Origin: HGM11416 sp964532155
Lineage (GTDB): Bacteria; Bacillota; Clostridia; Christensenellales; Borkfalkiaceae
NCBI GenBank assembly: GCA_964532155.1
Contig: CAZHGN010000007.1
Location: forward strand, 1-43,948
Reading direction: 5' to 3'
Length of the DNA stretch: 43,948 nucleotides
Shown in pieces: positions 35,114 to 42,718 of this stretch. How positions within the stretch are numbered: the first letter of the stretch is position 1; each line of letters starts with the position of its first letter. Under the pieces are notes generated by a model that was given only the letters and a program-made list of their open reading frames with translations, had not been told where the DNA came from and did not search any database. A program made the translations under genes and the position numbers.

Positions 35114-35143
35114 GATTTTATTGAAAATGTGAAGGATTTTATT
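35112..35143. promoter_or_regulatory. Direct repeat between divergent promoters, candidate operator
   Basis: AAGATTTTATT at 35112-35122 and AGGATTTTATT at 35133-35143, exactly 21 bases apart (two helical turns), lying between the two -35 boxes. A regulator bound here could control both operons at once. Confidence 0.5.
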
Positions 35144-35153
35144 ATAAATAATG

Positions 35154-35182
35154 TTGACAAAAAAAAGTGGTAATGATATGAT
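35154..35182 (+). promoter_or_regulatory. Rightward promoter of the Sel1-like/VirD4 operon
   Basis: Perfect TTGACA (35154-35159), 17-bp spacer, TATGAT (35177-35182). Predicted start near 35189, giving a leader of about 20 bases. Confidence 0.88.
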
Positions 35183-35208
35183 TATATTAATAATGCTCGG
35201 AGGTGCGT

Positions 35209-36132
35209 ATGAAAAAACCATTTGAAGTAAAAAAAATATTCGAAAAATATGAAGTGTTCCATAACGCTTTGTTATCCTGCACCGCCCTTTCCAACGATTA
35301 TTCGGAAACGTACAAAAGGGACGCGACTAAAATTTTGGAGCTTGTTTGCCGCGCATACGAATGCGAGGAGCTTTTGCCATATTACACGGAAGCCGTGTTC
35401 AACGTGCTCGGACAGGTTACGACGATAAGCGACTGCGCCGCCGTTAAAAAGAACGAAGGCGAAGTAGACGGCTCGGACGAAGATCTACTTCTTTACCTTA
35501 AAAGTACGGTTATCGAAACGCTGCACAACATCAGCGTTAATATGAACTTCGGACCTTATCAGGACTGCGATTGCTTCGACTACACACACCTCAAACCTTA
35601 TCAAGAAAATATGCGCTTTGTAAAAATCAACTCGCTCGCGTCGTGCGGCGTTGTTCTTGCTACGAGACAAGCGGCGATTATGCAAATTCTCGGCATAGGT
35701 TGCGAAAAGGATTTGTCGGCGGCACACCGCAGACTGGTAAACTGCGCTTATTGGGGGGATATTTTTTCCATTTATCTACTCGCCGAGCTTTACCGCCGGA
35801 CGGGCGAAACGGAAAAATACCTCAACTGCCTCAACGTCGCTAAACTTTGCGATAAATACTTACATACCGGCTGTACCGTTCTTCCGAGCGAAGAAAAGGA
35901 AAAATACGGCGCGGCGGCTTGCGACGATTACGCTTTGATCTCGACCATACTTCAAGACGTAATTTACGCAAATAATCTCATAAGAATAGACTTTTCGTTT
36001 ATCGAAGCGATTAACTCGCCCGATCTCGATTATTACAAGCGAATGAAGTATATCAACGATTACCGCGCGAGAGAGTGGCAAGAGCTTACGAACTCATCTG
36101 TTTCGCCTGCTAAAAAGATAGGATTTCGTTAA
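35209..36132 (+). CDS. Sel1/TPR-like helical protein of unknown function
   Basis: A 307-residue, mostly helical, Cys- and Tyr-rich soluble protein. Residues about 150-215 (LGIGCEKDLSAAHRRLVN, then AYWGDIFSIYLLAELYRRTGE) follow the Sel1/TPR pattern of paired helices with A..G spacing, suggesting a protein-interaction scaffold. The N-terminal 150 residues are unassigned. The ATG at 35209 is preceded by CGGAGG. It ends 12 bases before the VirD4-like gene, so the two are cotranscribed and probably work together. The Sel1 reading is tentative. Confidence 0.6.
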   Translation: MKKPFEVKKIFEKYEVFHNALLSCTALSNDYSETYKRDATKILELVCRAYECEELLPYYTEAVFNVLGQVTTISDCAAVKKNEGEVDGSDEDLLLYLKSTVIETLHNISVNMNFGPYQDCDCFDYTHLKPYQENMRFVKINSLASCGVVLATRQAAIMQILGIGCEKDLSAAHRRLVNCAYWGDIFSIYLLAELYRRTGETEKYLNCLNVAKLCDKYLHTGCTVLPSEEKEKYGAAACDDYALISTILQDVIYANNLIRIDFSFIEAINSPDLDYYKRMKYINDYRAREWQELTNSSVSPAKKIGFR

Positions 36133-36144
36133 GGAGGATACGCC

Positions 36145-37968
36145 ATGTACGGAAAAGACATTACAAGCAAAATACAGCGCCGTTATATCGAAGACTATCT
36201 CGAATCGTCGCGCATAATCAATTACACCGACTTAGACCTTATGGGCGACGACGTATTCACCGTGCTTTATAAAGATTTGCCAAAAAAAGAAATTAACGGC
36301 TATCCGTTCGCGAGCGACTACGTTTCTAAAGACGGAATGACTTATACGGTAGACGAATTTTTTACGCTGCCCGAAAGTGAACGCAAAAGATGCAGTCTGC
36401 GCTATTATTACGGTCCGTATTCGCATGAACTGTATTGCGGAACTACCGGAAGCGGCAAGACTACCGGTTGCGTAGAGCCTCAGCTTAGGGCGATTTCCAG
36501 CCAAAAGAACAAGCCCGACCTGTTCATAACCGATCCTAAGGGCGAACTGTTCGACAGAAACGCCCTACACCTTAAAAAGCAAGGCTACCGCCTTATGATT
36601 TTGAACTTTAAGGACATCGTAAGATCGGATAAATGGAACCCGCTCGAAAAGCTTTACGACCTCGAAATGAGCCGCAGTACCATCGGCAAAGGGGTAAAAA
36701 TCAGAACGGGACTGCCGCGCGAAGACCTCGAAAAGTTATCCGACGACGAGGATTTTAACGGAATTTCCTACCTCGAATACAGATCAAAGGCGTTCCCCGA
36801 CTCCACGCAATTTAAGACTTATTGCAGTTTCGAACGCGACTTCCTCGATGCAGAGATCGACAACTTAATCGCTCAGCTCGTAAACATGTTCATTCAGGTA
36901 AAAAGCACTAAGGATCCCATTTGGGAGCGAGGCGCTCAAACACTTTTGCACGGCATAATACTCGCAATGCTTGCCGACGCAGCCAATCCCGAAAGCGGCT
37001 TTACTCGCGAAATGATGACTATAAAAACCATAAAGGACTATTTTTATAGCATTAAGCGCAGCTCGTTAGCCGAAAGAGATATAAAAATCAACAATATTCC
37101 CTGCTTAAAAGACAAGCCGGCAAACGTTAAAAATCTTTTGTCGAACGTACTCGAAACTGCGCGCGTTACAAAGCAAGGATACTTGAGCACTTTTGAATCT
37201 GCCGTTTCCGAATGGTTCCAAGCGCACGTTTTCGCACTGACCACCAATAACACGATCACCTACGACCTGCTTAACGACGATAAACCTTTTGCCATATTCG
37301 TCGTCACGCGCGACTATGAAAAGAGCGACTTCCGCGTGGCGGGACTGTTTATCGATTGGGTATATTCGCAAATGATCAACCGTGCCGAATCGCGCGACGG
37401 AAAAAGACGTGCCGTTCACTTCTTGCTCGACGAGTTCGGAAACATTCCTAAAATACCCAACCTCGAAAACAAAATCTCAACGGCGCGCTCGCGCAACGTT
37501 TGGTTCCACTTGTTCGTTCAGTCTTACCAACAAATCGAGGTAGTTTATAACGAAGGCAATATGCCGACGGCGACTATTATACGCGACAACTGCAACTCGC
37601 TTATATTCCTCGGCGCGCAAAACCGCAGCACTCGCGAGATATTCTCGAAAGAATGCGGCGAGCACGCAATACCCACGCTGTCGTCCAAACTGACGTTAAA
37701 CGCAAACGATATAGTGACCGTGCCCCTCGTACCGATAAGCGCACTCGACCTTATTACGCCGGGTAAAATGTATATTAAACCGCTCAATAAGCCTGTTATT
37801 ACCTCGCAATACGTGCGAAGCTACCTTGCGGCGGCAAACGGCGATTTTGCAGACTTTAACAGCAACGGTCTTTTGACCTGCTCCCCCACCTTTATCGATC
37901 CGTTCAACGCCGAAAAGTATACGTTTAAGCCTCTTGCCAACTTTGCACCGGTCGACAGCGACGATTAA
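36145..37968 (+). CDS. Soluble VirD4/TraG-type ATPase
   Basis: A 607-residue RecA-fold ATPase of the type IV coupling protein superfamily. Walker A is GTTGSGKTT (residues 99-107), followed by the family block FITDPKGELFDR and LNFKDIVRSDKWNPL. Walker B is HFLLDEFGN (Asp429, Glu430), followed by the TraG C-terminal segment TARSRNVWFHLFVQS and FLGAQNRSTREIF. True VirD4 proteins begin with two membrane helices; this one has none. There is no relaxase, VirB4 or channel gene in the window, so a conjugation role is unlikely here. Strong AAGGAGG ribosome binding site. Confidence 0.9.
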   Translation: MYGKDITSKIQRRYIEDYLESSRIINYTDLDLMGDDVFTVLYKDLPKKEINGYPFASDYVSKDGMTYTVDEFFTLPESERKRCSLRYYYGPYSHELYCGTTGSGKTTGCVEPQLRAISSQKNKPDLFITDPKGELFDRNALHLKKQGYRLMILNFKDIVRSDKWNPLEKLYDLEMSRSTIGKGVKIRTGLPREDLEKLSDDEDFNGISYLEYRSKAFPDSTQFKTYCSFERDFLDAEIDNLIAQLVNMFIQVKSTKDPIWERGAQTLLHGIILAMLADAANPESGFTREMMTIKTIKDYFYSIKRSSLAERDIKINNIPCLKDKPANVKNLLSNVLETARVTKQGYLSTFESAVSEWFQAHVFALTTNNTITYDLLNDDKPFAIFVVTRDYEKSDFRVAGLFIDWVYSQMINRAESRDGKRRAVHFLLDEFGNIPKIPNLENKISTARSRNVWFHLFVQSYQQIEVVYNEGNMPTATIIRDNCNSLIFLGAQNRSTREIFSKECGEHAIPTLSSKLTLNANDIVTVPLVPISALDLITPGKMYIKPLNKPVITSQYVRSYLAAANGDFADFNSNGLLTCSPTFIDPFNAEKYTFKPLANFAPVDSDD

Positions 37969-37989
37969 TAAACAATCTATAAGCGTTTT

Positions 37990-38034
37990 AAAAGCACGTC
38001 CGTGTCACCGAGCGGTGAGCGTGGCGTGCTTTTT
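37990..38034. terminator. Terminator between VirD4-like and histidine kinase genes
   Basis: AAAAGCACG ... CGTGCTTTT enclosing an inner TCACCG/CGGTGA hairpin, with T runs on the plus-strand exit and A runs on entry, so it may work for both convergent genes. Confidence 0.8.
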
Positions 38035-38064
38035 ATAGTTATATTTGCTTTTACGGCTATTCAA

Positions 38065-39165
38065 CTATTGCTTGACTTTGGGAAGAGTAACGCTAAACAC
38101 GGCGCCGCCGCTTTCCGAATTGCGGCAAGATATAGTTCCGCCATGCGTATCGATTATGCGTTTTACGAGAGAAAGACCGAGCCCGTTGCCCTCGCCTTTG
38201 TGTGAACTGTCGCATTGGTAGAACTTGTCGTAAACGTGCGCCATACCCTCGTCGGATATACCATCGCCCTCGTCGGCGACGTTGACGACGACGTTATTTT
38301 CGTCGGTTGTGAGAGTGATTGTGATTTTACCGCCCTCCCGATTGAACTTTATTGCGTTATCTAACAGGTTGATCCAAACGTGCTGTAAGAGGGACTCGTT
38401 GCCGACGTAATCGGTTTCGGATAAAGTTGCGTCAATTTCGAGGCGTTTAGAATCCCACTTAGATTCGAGCATAACGATGCACTGCCGGATTTGCTCGTCA
38501 AGCTTAAATCCCTCGAACCCGACGGGTATATTTTGGTTTTCGAGCTTGGAAAGCAGCAAAACGTTGCCGACCAAATCGGAAAGACGTTTGCTGTTAAGCA
38601 GAATGCGCTCGGCGTAATCTTTGCGCTCGGCGTCGGTAACGCCGTCGTCTTGCAAGAGCGTTGCGTAACCCTCGATAACGCTTAGCGGCGTTTTAAACTC
38701 GTGCGAGACGTTGGAAACGAAGTCCGATTGAAGCATTTCGGTGGCGGAAAGTTCGCGCGCCATAATATTGAAGTTTTCGATCATGGTATTGATCTCGTTG
38801 ACGACGGCGCCGTATTCCAGCCTTACGCCGAAGTCGCCTTTCGCAACGCGTTTCATCGCCGAGCTGAGCTTGACTACGGGTACGAAGAGCGCCTTACCGA
38901 TAATTACCGAAAGGCACACGCCGATAAGCACGCTGAACAGTATCGTCCAGCCGTAAACGGACAACTCGAAGTCAACGTTCAAAAGCCAGTTGACGAGCTT
39001 GGATAACATACTCGCAAAGAGCGTCGTAAGCGTGAACAACAACATTGCGATGAGTATAATAAAGAGCCATAAGTTTTTGAGCGAAACGGCGTTTTCGGCT
39101 TTTTGAGCGATATTCTTGGCAAGATTGCCGACGGCAGCCGAACTCTTTTTTTCTTTTTTACGCAT
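38065..39165 (-). CDS. Sensor histidine kinase
   Basis: A 366-residue two-component sensor. Two membrane helices (about 32-54, 70-92) leave only a very short external loop of about 15 residues, so the stimulus is probably in the membrane or cytoplasm rather than a large periplasmic ligand. A HAMP domain (about 92-145) leads to the dimerisation motif SNVSHEFKTPLSV with phospho-acceptor His155. ATPase boxes follow: N (LLDNAIKFNREGG), G1 (DEGDGIS), F (VYDKFYQ) and G2 (GNGLGLSLVKRI). It is cotranscribed with the response regulator, 14 bases upstream. Confidence 0.93.
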   Translation of the reverse strand: MRKKEKKSSAAVGNLAKNIAQKAENAVSLKNLWLFIILIAMLLFTLTTLFASMLSKLVNWLLNVDFELSVYGWTILFSVLIGVCLSVIIGKALFVPVVKLSSAMKRVAKGDFGVRLEYGAVVNEINTMIENFNIMARELSATEMLQSDFVSNVSHEFKTPLSVIEGYATLLQDDGVTDAERKDYAERILLNSKRLSDLVGNVLLLSKLENQNIPVGFEGFKLDEQIRQCIVMLESKWDSKRLEIDATLSETDYVGNESLLQHVWINLLDNAIKFNREGGKITITLTTDENNVVVNVADEGDGISDEGMAHVYDKFYQCDSSHKGEGNGLGLSLVKRIIDTHGGTISCRNSESGGAVFSVTLPKVKQ

Positions 39166-39179
39166 AAAAGTACCTTTGA

Positions 39180-39851
39180 TTATTTTTTAATCATTTTATA
39201 TCCGACGTCGCGTATGGTTACAATCTCGAAGTCTGCGCTATGCCTGAAACGGTCGCGCAGTCTGCCGATGTGTACGTCGACGGTGTGCGTATCCGAACGG
39301 CTCGCATCGTTCCATATTTCGTCCAAAAGTTGCTGCCTTGTAAATATTTTGCCGAGCGAAGACGCCATTTTATACAGTATCATAAACTCTTTCTGCGGCA
39401 AAATCGTTGATTCGCCGTCGCACGTAACGGTAAGCGAATCAAGTTCCATAAGCGTGCCGCCGACCGTCAGTCTGCGATCGTCGATAAGTTTTGCTCTGCG
39501 AAGAAGCGCCTCAACGCGCAACAGCATTTCGTTGATGTTTACCGGCTTAACCATATAATCGTCCGTGCCGCTCGAGAATCCCTTGCGCATATCCTCAAAT
39601 TCGCCCTTGGCGGTTATGATGAGCACAGGGGTTTTGGTGTTTTCTTGGCGGAATTCCGAAACGAAAGTAAAACCGTCTTTTACGGGCATCATGACGTCGG
39701 ATATAACGAGGTCGAAATAGTCGGCGGCAAGCGCTTCTAAGGCGCAAGCGCCGTTTTCTACCTGTTTTACGGCATAGCCGTTTTTTTCGAGCACGCGGGT
39801 AAAAAGTCCGCTAAGCTCGATATCGTCCTCGACGACGAGAATTTTATACAT
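39180..39851 (-). CDS. OmpR/PhoB-family response regulator
   Basis: A 223-residue regulator. The receiver domain (about 1-118) has the acidic pocket VVEDD, the phospho-acceptor Asp52 in VISDVMMPVKDG, and the Lys in ITAKGE. The C-terminal winged helix (about 128-222) has LPQKEFMILYKM and RSDTHTVDVHIGRLRDR, the recognition-helix region of the OmpR family. GGTGA precedes the ATG. It is first in the operon with the histidine kinase. 11-bp tandem repeats upstream could be its own binding site. Confidence 0.94.
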   Translation of the reverse strand: MYKILVVEDDIELSGLFTRVLEKNGYAVKQVENGACALEALAADYFDLVISDVMMPVKDGFTFVSEFRQENTKTPVLIITAKGEFEDMRKGFSSGTDDYMVKPVNINEMLLRVEALLRRAKLIDDRRLTVGGTLMELDSLTVTCDGESTILPQKEFMILYKMASSLGKIFTRQQLLDEIWNDASRSDTHTVDVHIGRLRDRFRHSADFEIVTIRDVGYKMIKK

Positions 39852-39904
39852 AAGTTCACCGTTTTTGTTTATTCGTTTGCTAAAGCGTTAGCTTTTGCAT
39901 GGTC

Positions 39905-39933
39905 ATTTTAGCATGAATCGTTGCGTTATTCAA
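39905..39933 (-). promoter_or_regulatory. Promoter of the two-component operon
   Basis: Minus-strand TTGAAT (39928-39933), 17-bp spacer, TAAAAT (39905-39910), about 55 bases before the response regulator ATG. Confidence 0.7.
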
Positions 39934-40007
39934 CCTTTTGAACGGTTTTTTGTTTGAAAACTAATAATTTAACCAAGCACAATAGCCGAAAATCGCTTTA
40001 AAGTCGG

Positions 40008-40040
40008 TTGAAAAGCAGTTGAAAAGCAGTTGAAAAGCGG
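40008..40040. repeat. Three tandem 11-bp repeats, possible OmpR-type binding site
   Basis: TTGAAAAGCAG at 40008-40018 and 40019-40029, and TTGAAAAGCGG at 40030-40040. The 11-bp period fits head-to-tail binding by OmpR/PhoB-type regulators, and such a regulator is encoded next door. Confidence 0.6.
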
Positions 40041-40043
40041 CAC

Positions 40044-40069
40044 AAAAAATCAACGATTATTGATTTTTT
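40044..40069. terminator. Orphan terminator-like hairpin
   Basis: AAAAAATCAA, loop CGATTA, TTGATTTTTT: a 10-bp AT-rich stem flanked by A and T runs, able to act on both strands. It lies between divergent units with no gene ending at it, so its role may be insulation. Confidence 0.45.
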
Positions 40070-40084
40070 TTAAAACCGATTTTG

Positions 40085-40113
40085 TTTACTTTTTTTAAAA
40101 AAAGTATTATACT
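40085..40113 (+). promoter_or_regulatory. Promoter of the lipid kinase gene
   Basis: TTTACT (40085-40090), 17-bp spacer, TATACT (40108-40113), giving a leader of about 127 bases. Confidence 0.65.
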
Positions 40114-40129
40114 CTATAAAAAATAAACA

Positions 40130-40191
40130 TTTTGCCGTTCGGCAAAAATTTGCAAAGCCAACGGCTTTGCCGTAAAAACTTCCGTTTTTAC
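40130..40191 (+). promoter_or_regulatory. Three consecutive stem-loops in the lipid kinase leader
   Basis: TTTTGCCG/CGGCAAAA (40130-40147), GCAAAGCC/GGCTTTGC (40152-40170) and GTAAAAAC/GTTTTTAC (40172-40191): each an 8-bp perfect stem with a loop of 2-4 bases. They do not match a riboswitch class I know. Confidence 0.55.
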
Positions 40192-40247
40192 TCTTTCCGG
40201 TTGTAATTCGGCAAAGTCGCAAACTGCGTTAAAAACGATAGATACTA

Positions 40248-41147
40248 ATGAAATATATTATTCTATACAATCCCGTATCCAATAGCGGACGAGGGAAAGA
40301 AAAAGCAGAAAAGCTTAACGAAATATTAAGCGGCGAGAAAATCTTTATCGACGTGACGGCGCACGATTATAAGCAAGAACTTGACCGAGTTGCCGAAAGC
40401 GACGTAATAGTTTTGTGCGGAGGCGACGGCACGATTAACAGATTTATCAACGACGTGGACGCCGAAAATTTAAAAAACGAGTTGCTCTACTACCCGACCG
40501 GGAGCGGAAACGACTTTTATTGCGACGTAACCGGGAACAAAGACGGCGAGCCTATTCGCATTAACGAGTACGTCGTGGGGTTGCCCGAGGTTACCGTGAA
40601 CGGCAAAACGAGCAAGTTTTTGAACGGCGTAGGCTACGGCATCGACGGATACTGTTGCGAAAAAGGCGACGAACAGCGCAAGCGCACGACCAAACCGGTT
40701 AACTATACGGCAATTGCGATAAAAGGGCTTTTATACGACTATAAAAGAACGTCGGCAACGGTAATTGTAGACGACGTCGTGCGGACATATAAGCATGTTT
40801 GGCTTGTTCCGACCATGCACGGACGTTGCTACGGCGGCGGAATGATTCCTACCCCCGACCAAGACAGGTTAAACGAGAGCGGTACCCTTTCGGTAATGGT
40901 TTATCACAGCCGCTCAAAAATTAAAGCGCTCGCCTTGTTCCCGAAAATATTCAGCGGTACGCACGTTAAAGCGAAAAACACGGTTGAAATACTCGTCGGC
41001 AAAAATATAACGGTTTCTTTCGACCGACCGACCGCTTTGCAAATAGACGGCGAAACGGTATTGGGCGTTACCTCTTGCACTATGCGAAGCGCGAAACAAG
41101 GCGCCGACCAAAATTCAGAAGCCGCCGCGACCGACTTGAACGGCTAA
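40248..41147 (+). CDS. Diacylglycerol kinase-type lipid kinase (YegS/DagK family)
   Basis: A 299-residue member of the DAG kinase catalytic family. The N-terminal IILYNPVSNSGRGKEKA and the nucleotide-binding GGDGTINRF (Gly58-Phe66) are intact, followed by YPTGSGNDFY. The C-terminal domain has VPTMHGRCYGGGM and ends the fold at LQIDGE. It should phosphorylate diacylglycerol or a related lipid at the membrane, in phospholipid recycling; the substrate is inferred. There is no good ribosome binding site before the ATG, and the leader is highly structured, which hints at translational control. Confidence 0.88.
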   Translation: MKYIILYNPVSNSGRGKEKAEKLNEILSGEKIFIDVTAHDYKQELDRVAESDVIVLCGGDGTINRFINDVDAENLKNELLYYPTGSGNDFYCDVTGNKDGEPIRINEYVVGLPEVTVNGKTSKFLNGVGYGIDGYCCEKGDEQRKRTTKPVNYTAIAIKGLLYDYKRTSATVIVDDVVRTYKHVWLVPTMHGRCYGGGMIPTPDQDRLNESGTLSVMVYHSRSKIKALALFPKIFSGTHVKAKNTVEILVGKNITVSFDRPTALQIDGETVLGVTSCTMRSAKQGADQNSEAAATDLNG

Positions 41148-41289
41148 ACTTTTGCGGCACGCAAATTGCGACAATCGGTTTTAGCGCAAAAATAGCGGCG
41201 GAACAATTATAATGAACTGTTTCATATGGCTAAAACGGCAAAAAACGCCTAAAAACGGTTCTTAAAAACGCTTGTCGGTTATAACCGCG

Positions 41290-41318
41290 TTGACAAAAGG
41301 CAAATAATATTATATAAT
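41290..41318 (+). promoter_or_regulatory. Consensus promoter of the amidohydrolase/methylase operon
   Basis: Perfect TTGACA (41290-41295), 17-bp spacer, perfect TATAAT (41313-41318). Start predicted near 41325. Confidence 0.92.
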
Positions 41319-41326
41319 AAGCGCGT

Positions 41327-41371
41327 GCAAAGGCGAAAAGCTTTTGCCCGCTTTTTTATTTTTATTTTTTA
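41327..41371 (+). terminator. Terminator-like hairpin immediately after the promoter
   Basis: GCAAAGGC, loop GAAAA, GCTTTTGC (8 bp with one wobble) followed by CCGC and then a long T-rich tract (TTTTTTATTTTTATTTTTT). It lies within the first 50 bases of the predicted transcript and before the coding sequence. Confidence 0.6.
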
Positions 41372-41418
41372 AACTGCGCAAGGCGGTTTTTTATAAACGC
41401 TTTGCAAACGGAACAAAC

Positions 41419-42708
41419 ATGAAATACGCACTAATCAACGCCAACGTTCTTGACGGACGTAAAAATATGGAACCGTTTTTCGGCTACGTTACGGTTGAAA
41501 ACGGAATAATCACGGCGGTTTGCCACGGCAACGCCGACGAAAAAGCTCTTTCAGAGTATAAAATAATAGACCTCGACGGAAAATACCTTATGCCGGGGCT
41601 AATCAATATGCACGTTCACCTTGCAGGCAACGGCAAGCCGCAAAAAAAGCAGCGCGACAACGCTAAGCTCGTCAAGTTTTTGATGAGCAACCCCATAACA
41701 AAAGCCGTGGCGTATAAAATGGTGGCGAGTTTTGCCAAAACCGAACTTTATTCGGGCGTTACCACTATAAGAACCGTGGGCGGGCTCGGAGATTTCGATA
41801 CTAAACTACGCGACCAAATAGCAAGCGGAAAAAAAGTCGGCCCGCGCATTTTAGCGGCTAACCGCGGTATATCCGTTCCCGACGGACACATGGCCGGGTC
41901 GGTTGCAATTACCGCGCATAGCATTGACGAGGCGCTTGCCTACCTTGACGAATGCAAGGCGCAGAAGACCGATTTTATAAAGCTTATGATAACCGGCGGC
42001 GTTATGGACGCGAAGGAAAAAGGCGTTCCCGGCGAAGTTAAAATGAGTGCGGAAACGGTCAAAGCGGTATGCGACAAGGCGCACGCTCTCGGGTTTATGG
42101 TGGCGGCGCACGTCGAATCGCCGAGCGGCGTTAAGCTTGCACTCGAAAACGGAGTCGACTCCATAGAGCACGGCGCAAAAGCCGACGACGAGATTATCGA
42201 ACTATTTAAAAAACGCGGCGCGTTTTTGTGCACTACTATTTCGCCCGCACTCCCCTACGCCCTTTTCGATCGCTCCGTTACCAATATTAGCGAAGTGGAG
42301 CAGTATAACGGCAACGTCGTATTTCAAGGTATAATCGACTGTGCGAAAGCCGCCGTCGCGAACGACGTTCCGGTAGTTTTGGGCAACGACGTCGGCTGTC
42401 CTTGGATAACTCAGTACGACTTTTGGCGCGAGCTTTATCATTTTGCAAAATACGTAGGCGTGACTAACTCGTTTGCACTATACACGGCAACGCTAAGAAG
42501 CGCCGAACTCTCGCACATTGCCGACGTTACCGGCAGCGTTGAGCAAGGCAAGTTTGCCGACCTTATAATAACAAAAGACAATCCGCTCGACGATTTACGC
42601 GCTTTGTCGAAAATCGATGCGGTAATTGCCAAAGGAAGAATAATCAAACACCCTCGCGTGGCGGTCAAAAAACGCGTAAAAGCCGAGCTCGACAAATATC
42701 TCGGTTAA
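41419..42708 (+). CDS. Amidohydrolase family metal-dependent hydrolase
   Basis: A 429-residue amidohydrolase of the imidazolonepropionase-like/prolidase-type subgroup. It has the HxH pair in LINMHVHLAG (His65, His67), a candidate bridging lysine in TDFIKLMITGGV, later metal histidines in VAAHVESP and SIEHGAK, and the Asp in VVLGNDVGCPW. The beta-sandwich tail (SVEQGKFADLIITKDNPL) closes the fold. Substrate is unknown. I start at the ATG at 41419; a TTG 25 codons earlier would translate the leader hairpin. The ribosome binding site is weak. The adenine methyltransferase follows by 10 bases. Confidence 0.88.
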   Translation: MKYALINANVLDGRKNMEPFFGYVTVENGIITAVCHGNADEKALSEYKIIDLDGKYLMPGLINMHVHLAGNGKPQKKQRDNAKLVKFLMSNPITKAVAYKMVASFAKTELYSGVTTIRTVGGLGDFDTKLRDQIASGKKVGPRILAANRGISVPDGHMAGSVAITAHSIDEALAYLDECKAQKTDFIKLMITGGVMDAKEKGVPGEVKMSAETVKAVCDKAHALGFMVAAHVESPSGVKLALENGVDSIEHGAKADDEIIELFKKRGAFLCTTISPALPYALFDRSVTNISEVEQYNGNVVFQGIIDCAKAAVANDVPVVLGNDVGCPWITQYDFWRELYHFAKYVGVTNSFALYTATLRSAELSHIADVTGSVEQGKFADLIITKDNPLDDLRALSKIDAVIAKGRIIKHPRVAVKKRVKAELDKYLG

Positions 42709-42718
42709 AGGATGAGTT

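Larger units (their letters stand above)
39852..40247. other. Divergent control region between the two-component operon and lipid kinase gene
   Basis: No gene is visible in these 396 bases. They hold the leftward two-component promoter, three 11-bp tandem repeats, a terminator-like hairpin (40044-40069), the rightward promoter and three consecutive leader hairpins; each is listed separately or in the findings. Confidence 0.8.

Noticed and set aside
34484..35221. N-terminal membrane extension of the dead ClpP
   Set aside because: The extra 63 codons overlap the promoter and leader, and a good ribosome binding site precedes the internal ATG at 35032.
30035..37968. Integrative or conjugative element
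   Set aside because: There is no integrase, relaxase, VirB-type channel, attachment-site repeat or clear composition shift; the VirD4-like ATPase alone is not enough.
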